This document shows positions 21,945-30,958 of a DNA stretch of 31,087 bases, piece after piece. Position 1 is the stretch's first letter. Each line of letters opens with the position of its first letter. The notes beneath the pieces were generated by a model that was given only the letters and a program-made list of their open reading frames with translations, searched no databases and was not told the DNA's origin. The stretch is from Streptomyces wedmorensis (GTDB lineage: Bacteria > Actinomycetota > Actinomycetes > Streptomycetales > Streptomycetaceae): NCBI RefSeq assembly GCF_000716445.1, contig NZ_JNWK01000081.1:1-31087 (forward strand). The letters are read 5' to 3'. A program made the position numbers and the translations under genes.

Positions 21945-24838
21945 CTATGGGCCGTGATCCCCAGGCACGTCAGGCGGTTCTTCGGGGGCGTGCTTCGGGT
22001 CGGTGGTGGCCGCCAGTTGTTCGCGCAGACTCTCGAATTCGGTGCGTAGCGTGCCGGTCTCCGGGTGGTCGAGGCCCACCAGCCGCTCGGAGCCGGCCAC
22101 TGCCTGTTCCAGGAGCGCTACGGCCTCCTCGATGCGGCGCGCCCGCACGTACGAGCGGGCCAGATCGGCACGGGCGCGGACGGTGTCCTTGTGGTTCTCG
22201 CCCAGCACGCGCTGCCGGCCGGCGAGCACTCTCTCCGCGAGCTCTACGGCCTCGGGGGTGCGGTTGGCCATTCGGTAGGAAACCGCGAGGTTGCCGAGAT
22301 CGGAAAAACGTCTGGGTCGTCGGCCGGAAGCAGTCGTTCGTTGGCGGCCACGACGTCCTCCTGGAGGGCGATGGCCTCCGCGAGGCGGCCTGCACGCTGG
22401 TAGGAGGCGGCAAGGCTGGCACGGGCGATGAGGGTGTGCGGATGGTTTTCACCCGACACGCACAGCCGATCGGCGAGCAACCCCTCCTCGATCTGCGCCG
22501 CTTCCTCGGGGCGGCCCAGTGCCAGAGGGGAGGAGACCACGTTGCCGCGTGCGGTGAGGGTGGCCGGGTGGTCCTCGCCGAGCAGTTGCCGGCTGTCGGC
22601 TGTCGGCTGTCGGCTGTCGGCGAGGACTCTCTCCTCGAGCGCGAGGGCTTCTGTTGTCCGACCTGCCTGTTGGTAGCTGATGGCGAGGCTGATACGGGTG
22701 TTGAGTATGTCCTGAGGATTGCTCCGGAACTGCTCGCGGTCGGCCAGGACCTGTTCGGCGAGGGCGATCGCTTCGGTGATGCGGCCCGTCTTGCGGAGGA
22801 CGATCGCGAGGTTCCCGCGGTCCGCGAGGGTGCAGGGGTGTTCATCGCCCAGGATTCGCCGACTGTCCGCCACAACGCATTCCATGAGGGGAACGGCCTC
22901 GGTGACACGCCCCGCGTCCCGGTAGATGACGGCGAGGTTGCTCCGGCTCAAGAGGGTGTCGGGGTGGTCCTTCCCCAGCACGCGCTCGCGAACGGCGAGC
23001 ACTTCCTCTTCGATCGCCAGGGCCTCTTCCGCACGATCTTCCAGCGAGAGGGCCACGGCGAGGTTCGCACGGATGGTGAGGGTGTCGGGGTGGTCACTTC
23101 CCAACAGCCGTTCGGAGTCCCTCGTCGTGTCCTGCCAGAACGCGGTGGCGGCGGAGCTCAGTCCGGCGTCGATGAGACTGGTGCCAGCCCGGGAGAGGGT
23201 CTGGTGCGCATCCGGTTGCCACAGGTGATCGTTGGCGTGGTCGACCAGCGCGCCGGTGTTCGCGCGCAGCACTGTGACGACGTATCCGGCGGGATCGGCG
23301 GCTTCGACAGCGTCCAGGGAGAGCAGCAGCGCCGCCGTGATGCGGTATCCGTAGCCCTCGGTGTCGGCGCTCTCCGGCAGTATCTGCTCCAGGTGCGTCC
23401 GGCGGTCGGCGTAGCGTGCCAGGTACGCCGTGCACGTCAACTCCTCGTTGATCAGGAAGGCCGCCGCGTGACTCAGGGCCAGCGGCAGTCGTCCCAGGGC
23501 CCCGGCGAGCGCGGAGACGCGGTCGCCCAGGAGGTGGTCCATGCCGTCGCCGCGCAGGCGTGAGCGGACGTACGCCTCGGCTTCGTCGGGCCCGTAGACG
23601 TCCACGTCGATGCGGGTCCGGCCGCCTCCGGTCAGCCGAGCGTCCTTCAGCCGGGTCGTTGCCAGGACCCAGCCCGTGCCCGTACGGCCGGCCGCCAGCC
23701 GGCGAGATCGGCGGGGGCGGTCACGTCATCGAGGATCACCAGCCAGCGCCGGGTCGTGGTGGCGAGCCAGTCCAGCAGGATACGGGCGTCGGCCTCGTCG
23801 TCGTCACCGCTCGCTCCGGGCAGGCGGCTGCGTACAGCGGCCTGCGCGTACTGGGTGATGGCCCTCTGGAGGTCGGTGGCCGTGGCCCACACCACCAGGT
23901 CGGCGCCTTCGGCCGGCGCTGTGACGGCGAAGGCCGCGGCCAGTTGGGTCTTGCCCACTCCGCTCCCGCCGCACAGGACCGGGGTCAGAGCACCTGGGCC
24001 GCCGGCCGCCCGGACCGCGTCCACCTGGCCGCGCAGGTCGCTGCGTGGCTGGAAGGAGGAGGCGAGGTTCGGTACCGGCCCCACTTCCATCGGCCATGGG
24101 GTCGCGGGATCGTCCGCTGAGGCCGCGCCGTCCGATGCGTCGTTTCCTCGGCGTGCGGTCACTTCGTCGATCGTGCCGGTGGTGCCGGGGTGGCCGTGGC
24201 GGGTGACGAGGTCGACGAATCCGGCAAGCTCAGTGCCTCGTACAGGGGGACGGCATGGATGCGGCGCCAGTCCATCGCCCGGTCGTCCTCGACCACCACT
24301 CCCACCAGTCGGCCGTAACAGAAGACTGCCGACCCGGAAGCGCCCGCCGACGGGCGCCGCCCGTCGGCCGGGGAGGCCGGCTACAAGGGGCAGTCCAGTA
24401 CCCAGCCGGACGACGTCGTGGAGACCACAGGCAGCTCTCCACGCAGGTACTCGACCTGCGCCCCGCTCCCGGGCCGTGAAGCGAAGGCGGGAAATCCCGC
24501 ACCCTCGAACGGCACCGGTGCGATCCCGCTGGGCTGCCCCCACCGCACGGGGCCACCATCGGTGGCCACCGGCTCGTCGAGCCACAACAGTGCCACGTCC
24601 AAGGCGTCGTCGGCGGGGACCCCCCGCCGGGTGTCGGGCCAGCACACGCGGGCCCGCCTGTCGACGGGTGCCGGGCCATGGCGGGGGTGCCCGACCCCGG
24701 CCGTCACCTCCGTCACCCAGCGGCCCTCGTCGCGCACCACATGCAGGGCGGTAAGAACGAGGTGGGGGCCCACGAGGTACCAGAGCCCAACCCACTGGGA
24801 CCACTTGTGCGTACGAGGACCAGCCGTTCCGGATCCAC
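21945..24838 (-). pseudogene. Decayed trypsin-like peptidase/NB-ARC/TPR (STAND-type) protein gene
   Basis: Read on the minus strand from GTG 24838 (VDPERLVLVRTSGPSGLGSG), the gene encodes in order a trypsin-like peptidase, an NB-ARC ATPase and TPR repeats. A base is lost near 24782. The next frame gives LVGPHLVLTALHVV (catalytic His) and DDALDVALLWLD (Asp). A TAG at 24381-24383 stands where relatives have Trp. Then comes GASGSAVFCYGRLVG (Ser). A base is lost near 24240. NB-ARC follows with Walker A CGGSGVGKT and Walker B RWLVILDD. There is a frame change near 23695, then YGPDEAEAYVRSRL and about six TPRs of the type LGxDHPDTLxxRxNLA. A last frame change near 22303 precedes the final TPR, ending at 21945. 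Such proteins are predicted conflict or self-recognition switches. This copy is dead. Confidence 0.8.
22590..22621. repeat. 7-bp tandem repeat (CGGCTGT, about 4.5 copies) inside the TPR coding region
   Basis: Four perfect head-to-tail copies of CGGCTGT (22590-22617) plus CGGC. On the coding (minus) strand they yield ADSRQPTADSRQ where other TPR units have a single ADR or ADSR step. Three extra copies add 21 bp, i.e. seven residues, so the frame is kept. Any other copy change would shift it. Confidence 0.85.
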
Positions 24839-24839
24839 C

Positions 24840-25227
24840 TCACGACTCCCAGGGCCGCGGCGCCCTGGCGATGGATGCCGTAGGTGAGCCGTCGCCCACG
24901 GCATCCGCGCTGTCCCGGGCGTCCAAGCCGCCCGCGGGTCTCCGGATCCCGGCCCTCTCCCCGTGTCTCGTCACGCATCCGGAACCCGAGGGTGAGCGCC
25001 TGCCGCCGGGTACCGACCAGCCCGCCACCGGGCTGCACGCCGGTCCTGCCCCGGGGCGGGCCGACCTCGACCCTCACACCGCCCTTCCCGTCAAGCCGGG
25101 ACTCCACTGCCGGCGACAGTTCGGCCGGCTCGCCCTCGAACCGGAACTCTGCCAGAGCCCCTTCCGTCTGCGCCGCGTACACCTCGGGCGGCAGCTCCGC
25201 CAGTGCCTCGGTCAGTGAGATCCCCAC
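24840..25227 (-). pseudogene. trypco2-domain protein gene, frameshifted
   Basis: GTG 25227 with GAGGGG upstream starts VGISLTEALAELPPEVYAAQ, followed by FRFEGEPAELSPAVESRLDG, GGVRVEVGPPRGRTG and TRRQALTLGFRMRDE. This is the helix-plus-beta-sheet pattern of trypsin-co-occurring domain 2 (trypco2). A base seems lost near 24970: the downstream frame gives GIRRPAGGLDARDSADAVGD and RAPRPWES with a stop at 24840-24842, exactly abutting the peptidase/NB-ARC start (24838). Without that correction the frame runs on with no stop. trypco2 proteins are small partners of trypsin/STAND conflict proteins, and the adjacency fits. Some residues (PP in the first helix) also depart from what I remember of the family. 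Confidence 0.7.
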
Positions 25228-25415
25228 CGATCGCCCCTCCCGCTCCCCCGGCACCGGCTCAGCCGGGCGCCAGAGTCCAGCCTGGACCAACGGTCCCCCG
25301 TTGTGCAGCACTTCGGCCTATCCGGTCGCGAGCCCCGTATCGCCTGGTGTGAGCGCGCCGGTGACAGCAAGGCCATCGATGCCGACGAGACCGCCCGCTG
25401 GACTGCCCGGTCTTG

Positions 25416-27020
25416 TCAGCCGAGCAGGACGCCGGGGTTCAGGATGCGGTGGGGGTCCAGGGCGTCCTTGGCCGCGCGCAGTGCCAGCGCGAAGGGCTCC
25501 GGGCACTGGAGGTCGTAACCGGCGCGGTGGTCACGGCCGACGGCGTGATGGTGAGTGATCGTGGCACGGTGGCGGTGCAGGACCTCGCCGGCGACGGCCT
25601 TGACGTCGTCCCAGACCTCGACCTCGTCGCCGGGTCGGCCGGCGACGGCCACGGTGAAGTAGGGGGCGGCCCCGTCGGGGTAGACGTGGGTCAGGCGGCA
25701 GTTGACGGTGGCCGGGTGGCCTGTGGCTTTCATGGCGGCGGTGGCGACCTCGGTGCGGACGGCGTCGATCAGGGCGGGGATCTTGTCCCAGGTGGCGGCG
25801 GTTTCGAAGGTCTCGACGACGGCGCCCATGCGGGCCAGGCCGTCACGCAGGTAGGGCATGCGCAGGAACGCCGAACGCCAGGCACTCACGGCCGAGCCGG
25901 CCGAGGCGTCACGGCCCGCCGGGTGCTCGTCGGCGTGGCCGCCGTGGGCGCGGGCCAGGTCCATGGCGGTGGCGAGGCGGTCGTCGACGGGCCCGGTGGC
26001 GGATTCGAAGCCCAGGACCAGGACGGAAGAACCGTCGTGGGAGGCGCCGGAGAGCAGGGCCTCGCCGGCGTCGAGCAGGCGGCAGTTGGCCGGGGCGAGG
26101 TCGGACTGGGCGAGGGCGCGTACGGCGTCCAGTGCGCGGTGGAAGTCGGCGAAGGCGATGGAGGCGGAGGCTTTGTGGCGGGGGCGTTCCTGCAGGCGCA
26201 TCCAGGCCTCGGTGATGACGCCGAGCGCGCCTTCGGACCCGAGGAAGAGCCGGTCGGGCGAGGGGCCGGCGCCGGAGGCGGGCAGGCGCCAGGAGGTGCC
26301 GGCTGCGGCGGGCGTGATGACACGCAGGGACTGCACGAAGTCGTCGATGTGGGTGTGGACGGTGGCGTAGTGGCCGCCGGCCCGGGTGGCGAGCCAGCCG
26401 CCGAGGGTGGAGAACTCGAAGCTCTGAGGGAAGTGGCGCAGGGTCAGGCCGTGAGGCCGCAACTGTTCCTCCAGTACCGGGCCCAGGGCCCCTGCCTGGA
26501 TCCGAGCCGAGCGGCTGACGGTGTCGATGTCGAGGACGCGGTCCATCGCGGTCAGGTCGAGCGACAGCACGGCGCGGTGGGCGTCGCCGCGGTACTCCAC
26601 GCCGCCGACCACCGAGGAGCCGCCGCCGAAGGGAATGACGGCCACGTCGTGCTCGCCGGCCCAGTCCAGCAGGTCGGCCACGTCCCGGTCGCCGGCCGGG
26701 TGGGCGACGAGGTCGGGGATCCGGCCCGGGCGGGCGCGAAGGGCCCGGATGACGTCGCGGTAGGCCTTCCCCATGGCGTGGGCGGCGCGCGCCGACGGGT
26801 CGGTGGTGACCAGGTGGGTCAGGGAGGACGGGGGCGTCATGGCGGGTCGGCCGATGGGCAGGTCGGCGATGCGGGGTATCGGCAGCGGGCGGGCCAGGGT
26901 GCCTGGCAGCAGAGCCCCGAGGGCGGCGCATTCGGCGTCGTCGGGGTGGGCGTCCGTATAGCCCCAGCCCCACCAGGAGCGGGTGCGGGAGGAGCGGGGC
27001 GCGGAGGAGGTCGCAGGCAT
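25416..27020 (-). CDS. FAD-binding oxidase of the alkyldihydroxyacetonephosphate-synthase-like (VAO/PCMH) group
   Basis: A 534-residue flavoprotein starting MPATSSAPRSSR with GGGAG upstream. The N-terminal WWGWGYTDAHP block is typical of the AGPS-like family. The FAD-binding PCMH domain contains DLVAHPAGDRDVADLLDWA, VIPFGGGSSVVGG and GLTLRHFPQSFEFSTLGGWLATRAGG, followed by SEGALGVITEAWMRL. The C-terminal cap includes NCRLTHVYPDGAAPYFTVAV, the active-site ITHHHAVGRDH and DPHRILNPGVLL. Relatives oxidise hydroxy-acids or make ether lipids. The bacterial substrate is uncertain, since there is no ether-lipid gene nearby. It is divergent from, and probably repressed by, the TetR protein at 27091. 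Fully intact. Confidence 0.9.
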   Translation of the reverse strand: MPATSSAPRSSRTRSWWGWGYTDAHPDDAECAALGALLPGTLARPLPIPRIADLPIGRPAMTPPSSLTHLVTTDPSARAAHAMGKAYRDVIRALRARPGRIPDLVAHPAGDRDVADLLDWAGEHDVAVIPFGGGSSVVGGVEYRGDAHRAVLSLDLTAMDRVLDIDTVSRSARIQAGALGPVLEEQLRPHGLTLRHFPQSFEFSTLGGWLATRAGGHYATVHTHIDDFVQSLRVITPAAAGTSWRLPASGAGPSPDRLFLGSEGALGVITEAWMRLQERPRHKASASIAFADFHRALDAVRALAQSDLAPANCRLLDAGEALLSGASHDGSSVLVLGFESATGPVDDRLATAMDLARAHGGHADEHPAGRDASAGSAVSAWRSAFLRMPYLRDGLARMGAVVETFETAATWDKIPALIDAVRTEVATAAMKATGHPATVNCRLTHVYPDGAAPYFTVAVAGRPGDEVEVWDDVKAVAGEVLHRHRATITHHHAVGRDHRAGYDLQCPEPFALALRAAKDALDPHRILNPGVLLG

Positions 27021-27049
27021 GAGGGTGCTCCCAGTGGGGTCCGATTCAA

Positions 27050-27080
27050 CTTACCCATTGGTAAATTACCTTAGGGTAAG
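27050..27080. promoter_or_regulatory. 31-bp palindromic TetR operator overlapping both divergent promoters
   Basis: CTTACCC (27050-27056) and GGGTAAG (27074-27080) form the outer arms, and GGTAA-A-TTACC (27060-27070) is an inner palindrome on nearly the same axis. TAAGAT (27077-27082) on the plus strand and TAAGTT on the minus strand, each starting inside an outer arm, are good -10 candidates. The plus-strand one ends 8 nt before the TetR ATG. Binding here would block both genes. Confidence 0.75.
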
Positions 27081-27090
27081 ATCTGGCTCC

Positions 27091-27729
27091 ATGACAACGC
27101 CCTCCTCCAAAGCCGGCACCAAGGGCGTGCCGAGAGCCGATCGCGAACGACAGATCCTGGCCGCGGCCACCGAGGAGTTCGGCCGCCACGGCTACGAGGC
27201 CACCACCGTGGCCGCCATCGCCGGCCGTGTCGGCGTCACCAAGCCACTGCTGCACCAGTACTTCGGCGGCAAGCAGGACCTCTACCTCGCCTGCCTCGAC
27301 CCGATCGGCGACCGGCTTCTGGACGCCATCCACACCGCCATGGCCGAACACGACACCGACGCGCCGCCCACACCCCTCCGCGTCCTCAGCGCCCTCTTCA
27401 CCGCCCTCGACGGCCGGCGCGAGGCCTGGTTCGTCCTCTACGACCCCACGCTCCCCTCCGGCAGCGACGCCGCCCGGCGCGCCGCGTACTACCGCGATGC
27501 CATCGACGACCTCGCCGCAGCGGGCACCGCCGAGCTCCTGCACACAGCCGGCACCACCGACCCGCTGGACGCCGACGCCCTCAAATACGCGTGGCGCGGC
27601 CTGTGCACCGCTCTGGTCCGCTGGTGGATCAACCACCCCGACCAGTCGCCCGAGGCCATGGCCCGACGCTGCGCCCGGCTCATCGAGGCCGCCCACACCA
27701 TCCTCAGCACCGGTGACGGCACCATGTGA
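27091..27729 (+). CDS. TetR-family transcriptional regulator
   Basis: A 212-residue TetR-type protein starting MTTPSSKAGTKGVPRADRER, probably from a leaderless transcript since no Shine-Dalgarno is present. Residues about 17-65 hold the TetR DNA-binding domain: QILAAATEEFGRHGYEATTV, AAIAGRVGVTKPLLHQYFGG, KQDLYLACL. The C-terminal ligand domain is helical, with REAWFVLYDPTLPSGSDAAR and KYAWRGLCTALVRWWINHP. It is divergent from the FAD oxidase across the 31-bp palindrome, so it most likely regulates that gene and itself in response to the oxidase's substrate or product (inference). Confidence 0.93.
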   Translation: MTTPSSKAGTKGVPRADRERQILAAATEEFGRHGYEATTVAAIAGRVGVTKPLLHQYFGGKQDLYLACLDPIGDRLLDAIHTAMAEHDTDAPPTPLRVLSALFTALDGRREAWFVLYDPTLPSGSDAARRAAYYRDAIDDLAAAGTAELLHTAGTTDPLDADALKYAWRGLCTALVRWWINHPDQSPEAMARRCARLIEAAHTILSTGDGTM

Positions 27730-27868
27730 GCCAGACGGACGCCCGCAATGGATTACCCCGGTGCTGTACGTGCGCGGCGACACCGCGCAGTTGTTCACCT
27801 TCGCCGCAGAATCCTCCCAACTCTCGGTCCCGCGGACGCCGCCAGATACCGGTCGGCGCGACGTGCCG

Positions 27869-28990
27869 TCGCGCGATCTGTACGTGAGGGTCGCTGCAGA
27901 GGTGCGCGTGAGCCGCCACGGCCGGGCCATCGAGCTGCTCGACGAGCTGATCACGCTCGACCCGGATTACCCGGCCGCGGTGGCGCTGCGCGAGACCGCT
28001 GTGCACCAACGCCGACTCTCCGAGGCTTACGAGCAGGCGACAGACGCCGAGGCCGCCGGTGACCGGACCGCCGCGATCGGTGCGTACACGGAGATCCTCC
28101 GGACCGACCAGGGCTACAAGGACGCCGTCGCACGACGCGAATCGTGCCAGGCCCTGCAGCACACATCGCAGATCTGGAGGCTGAACTGCGCTGCCACGCG
28201 GATGCCGGCCGGTGGCAGGCCGTCCTCGAGGTCAGCGAGGATATCCGTGGGCTCGACCCGGCCGCCGGCGACCCCGACGGCCTGACCACCCGCGCCCACC
28301 AGGCGCTGCAGGAGGCGGACCACGAGCGCCGCTATGCCGAGGCCCGCATGGCGGAGGACGCCGGTGACTGGGCCGAGGCCTTTGCCCGCTACGGCGCACT
28401 CGCGGCCGAGGGCGGTTGTCGCGACGCTGCTCAGCGACGTGCCGTCTGTCAAAGGATCGCCGGGCTGCGCACCGCACTGGACGAGTACGCAGCCGCACGA
28501 GACTGGGTGAAGGTGCGGGACACGATCACCGAGTTGCCGTCCGTGCAATGGGGTGCGGCCGGCCAATACGCCGCACTGGCCGATCTCGCTCGGGGTGAAA
28601 TAGCCGTCAACCCGCCCGAGCTGACCAGGATCGACTTCACAGACGAGGTCCTTTCCCTGTCGTGAACCCGAGCGGCCGAAGCATCGCCATCACAGGCAAG
28701 TCCCGATGGACCCGCGTCTACGACACCGCCGGTGCAGAGCGATTGAAGATCAGGGGAGGGTCGTGCGCTCCGACGTGTCCGCGCTGGCGTTCAGCGCGGA
28801 CGGCCACCGAATCGTCACGGGCAACGCAGGCCGTGCTGCTCGGGTGTGGGATGCCACCACCGGCCGCCTGCTGCTCGATGTACGCCACGCCGCCGGCCTG
28901 AACGCGGTGGCTTTCAGCCCCGACGGCACCCTCATCGCAACCGGCAGTTCCGACCACGCCGTGCGCCTCTGGCAGGCCGCCGACCTGTAG
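27869..28990 (+). pseudogene. Decayed TPR/WD40 protein gene
   Basis: Four consecutive frames are needed to read one protein. TPR-like repeats appear first (AIELLDELITLDPDYPAAVA, DRTAAIGAYTEILRTDQGYK), in the frame ending near 28150. The next frame gives HIADLEAELRCHADAGRWQA, LEVSEDIRGLDP and AGDWAEAFARYGALAAEGG, to a stop at 28663-28665. The third frame gives VNPSGRSIAITGKSRWTRVY to about 28755. The last gives two WD40 blades, SALAFSADGHRIVTGNAGRA, RVWDATTGRLLLD and AVAFSPDGTLIATGSSDHAV RLW, ending at 28990. Each junction is explained by one lost base. No start codon or N-terminal effector domain (peptidase or TIR in relatives) is visible, so the gene is also truncated. It directly precedes trypco1, suggesting a second conflict-type operon. 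Confidence 0.75.
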
Positions 28991-29021
28991 CGAAGGAACT
29001 GCAAGGGAAGGAAGCGCTGAA

Positions 29022-29363
29022 ATGGGACGGCTGGTTGAATTCCCTACGTCGGATGGCGCCACCGTCCTGATCGAGGTCAAGGAGCCGGCAGCCGGGATGG
29101 TGACCCGTGGACTCCGCGACACCGCAGTAACCGAACGGGCGCAAAAGACCTTCGAGGAAGCCGTACGCTGTGCGCGGCCCGCGGTAGAAGGCGTGGTCAC
29201 CCAACTCCGCACCATCGCCGAGTCACCTGACGAGATCCACGTCGAGTTCGGCCTTGACCTGCACGCCGAAGCCGGTGCCTTCATCCCCGCTGCCAGCACC
29301 ACCACCAATTTCACCGTGGCCGTCACCTGGAACCGGAAGGAACCCCTTCCGACGACCGGGTAA
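29022..29363 (+). CDS. trypco1-domain (CU044_2847-type) protein
   Basis: A 113-residue protein with a strong GGAAGGAA ribosome-binding site. It has the trypco1 pattern: GRLVEFPTSDGATVLIEVKE, a linker, ERAQKTFEEAVRCARPAVEG with VVTQLRTI, then DEIHVEFGLDLHAEAGAFIP and the final TTNFTVAVTWN strand. The family is named for co-occurrence with trypsin-like peptidases and STAND/TPR proteins in predicted conflict systems and probably acts as a small regulator or substrate of the peptidase. Here it appears intact although its upstream TPR/WD40 partner is broken, leaving it an orphan, or possibly a partner of a system elsewhere in the genome. Confidence 0.82.
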   Translation: MGRLVEFPTSDGATVLIEVKEPAAGMVTRGLRDTAVTERAQKTFEEAVRCARPAVEGVVTQLRTIAESPDEIHVEFGLDLHAEAGAFIPAASTTTNFTVAVTWNRKEPLPTTG

Positions 29364-29911
29364 CCGGATCACGCAACCTATTGGGAGGGAGGCCCAGAAG
29401 CCAGGGCTGAGGGGACGGGGGCGACGCGAAACGGGCAGGGGTGTCGGGGCGAACGCAGGCCGCCAGAGCGGCGGCGGGGTTCTCGTTCCCTTGACCCGGT
29501 TGTCCTGGCCCAGCCTCTGATACCCAGCCCCCCAGCGGCCTCCAGCTCGGCGTCAAGTCCGGGATGGCCTGCGCTCTGCGCAGTCGGCTGAGCCGTTACG
29601 CGCCACCCGTGTCCACCGCCCCGTCTACGCGCCACCCGCGTCCGCCGCCCCATCGCGAGCAACGTCGCCGTCGGCGTTTCAGCCAACCGCTCCTCCCGCA
29701 CCCCTGTTGCAGCGCAAGGGTCCGTGCATGCGGCATGCGCCGCCACCCGCTCTGTCCCGGGATTCCGAAGCGACCGAAATACATGCGTTCGATATCTCCG
29801 CCGGGTCGTTGAACCTCACGAGCACGCTGAACGACCGCTGCCGATGGCCGCGTCCCCCGTTCCCTGCCCGAGCCCCGCCCGAGTGCGAGCCATGCGTTGA
29901 GGAGCCGCGTC
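29364..29911. other. Intergenic stretch without a recognisable gene
   Basis: About 550 bp. Open frames are short or Arg/Pro-rich and do not resemble known proteins. The A/T-richer part around 29770-29810 may hold the promoter of the phosphotransferase gene. No terminator hairpin of note was seen after trypco1. Confidence 0.5.
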
Positions 29912-30958
29912 GTGAAGACCTCGACCCCCCGAGACCGGATCTCTCTCGTGACGCTGATGCTCGCCTCCGAGTTCGGCATCGTTCCGGCGTCGGTGACCGC
30001 CGGGCCGTCCGGGACCACGACGCGTAACTACGTGGCCACCACGAACACCGGCACCGCCTGGTTCGTCAAGACCTACCCGGCCGGCACGGCTCTGAGAACG
30101 GCCGAGAGCGCCGCCGCGCTGAGCGAGTACGCCCGGCTCTGCCGCGTGCCGGTCGCTCGCGCCCGCTACACGGTCGACCAGAAGCAGCTGGTCGCCTCCT
30201 GCGGGCAGATGACCATGTCGGTCACCCGGTACCTGCGTGACACGGTCACCGCCGACGGCCGGCTCACCGGACGCCGCTGGGAGGCCGTGGGCGAGGCGGT
30301 CGGCCGCCTGCACCGTGGCCTGGCCCGCCACCGGTTCGGGCCACCCCGGCTCGAGGAACGCGACAGGGCGGTCGACACCGCGCGCAGCCGGTGCCGGCTG
30401 GAAGGCCTCGTCCACCGCTACGAGACGGAACCCCCTCGCACGGACTTCGAGCGGTGGGCACTGGAGACGGCGCGGGAGCGGCTGGCCGGGCTGCCGGCAG
30501 TGGAAAAACTTCTGGAGGGGGCTCCGGAGCGGACGGTCTCGCAGCTGGTCCACGGGGATCTGTCCGGACCGAACGTGCTCCTGCGTGGGGACGACGTAGC
30601 GGCGCTCATCGACTTCGCCGCGCCGGGGCGACGCAGCCTCATGTGGGAACTCGGCCGGCTGGCGCTCGACCCTCGTACCGTCCTCTCCCAGCCGGACTGG
30701 CCCGACGGGCTGGGTCGCCTCGCCGCCGTCTACCGCCGGCGTCATCCGGTGGTGCCGGTTGAGGAGCTGGTGAGCGTGGTGCGGCTGACGGCCGCGCACC
30801 TCGGGTGCACCGTGTATCCGCTCAACACAGTCGTGGACAACCTCGGACCTGTCACCGACTCGCTGGAGACCTATGCCCTGGATCGTGTTCAGGCCGCGGT
30901 CGTACTGCGTGAGCGGCTCGACGAGGCGGAGGAGGTACTCAGAGGCCACCTCCGGTAG
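29912..30958 (+). CDS. Aminoglycoside-phosphotransferase (APH) family protein
   Basis: A 348-residue kinase-like phosphotransferase. GTG 29912 is chosen because GAGGAG lies 7 nt upstream. A TTG at 29897 would include that ribosome-binding site in the coding region. The N-lobe has GPSGTTTRNYVATTNTGTAW and the lysine strand FVKTYPAG. The catalytic loop is HGDLSGPNVLL with His214, Asp216 (catalytic) and Asn221, and the metal-binding Asp234 is in AALIDFAAPG, followed by MWELGRLALDP. These features fit the APH/choline kinase superfamily. Its substrate (antibiotic, sugar, homoserine or other small alcohol) cannot be told from sequence. It stands alone, and all catalytic elements are present. Confidence 0.9.
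   Translation: MKTSTPRDRISLVTLMLASEFGIVPASVTAGPSGTTTRNYVATTNTGTAWFVKTYPAGTALRTAESAAALSEYARLCRVPVARARYTVDQKQLVASCGQMTMSVTRYLRDTVTADGRLTGRRWEAVGEAVGRLHRGLARHRFGPPRLEERDRAVDTARSRCRLEGLVHRYETEPPRTDFERWALETARERLAGLPAVEKLLEGAPERTVSQLVHGDLSGPNVLLRGDDVAALIDFAAPGRRSLMWELGRLALDPRTVLSQPDWPDGLGRLAAVYRRRHPVVPVEELVSVVRLTAAHLGCTVYPLNTVVDNLGPVTDSLETYALDRVQAAVVLRERLDEAEEVLRGHLR

Noticed and set aside
25413..27074. Plus-strand open frame covering the whole FAD oxidase gene
   Set aside because: Gly/Val-rich shadow of a clear flavoprotein gene on the other strand.
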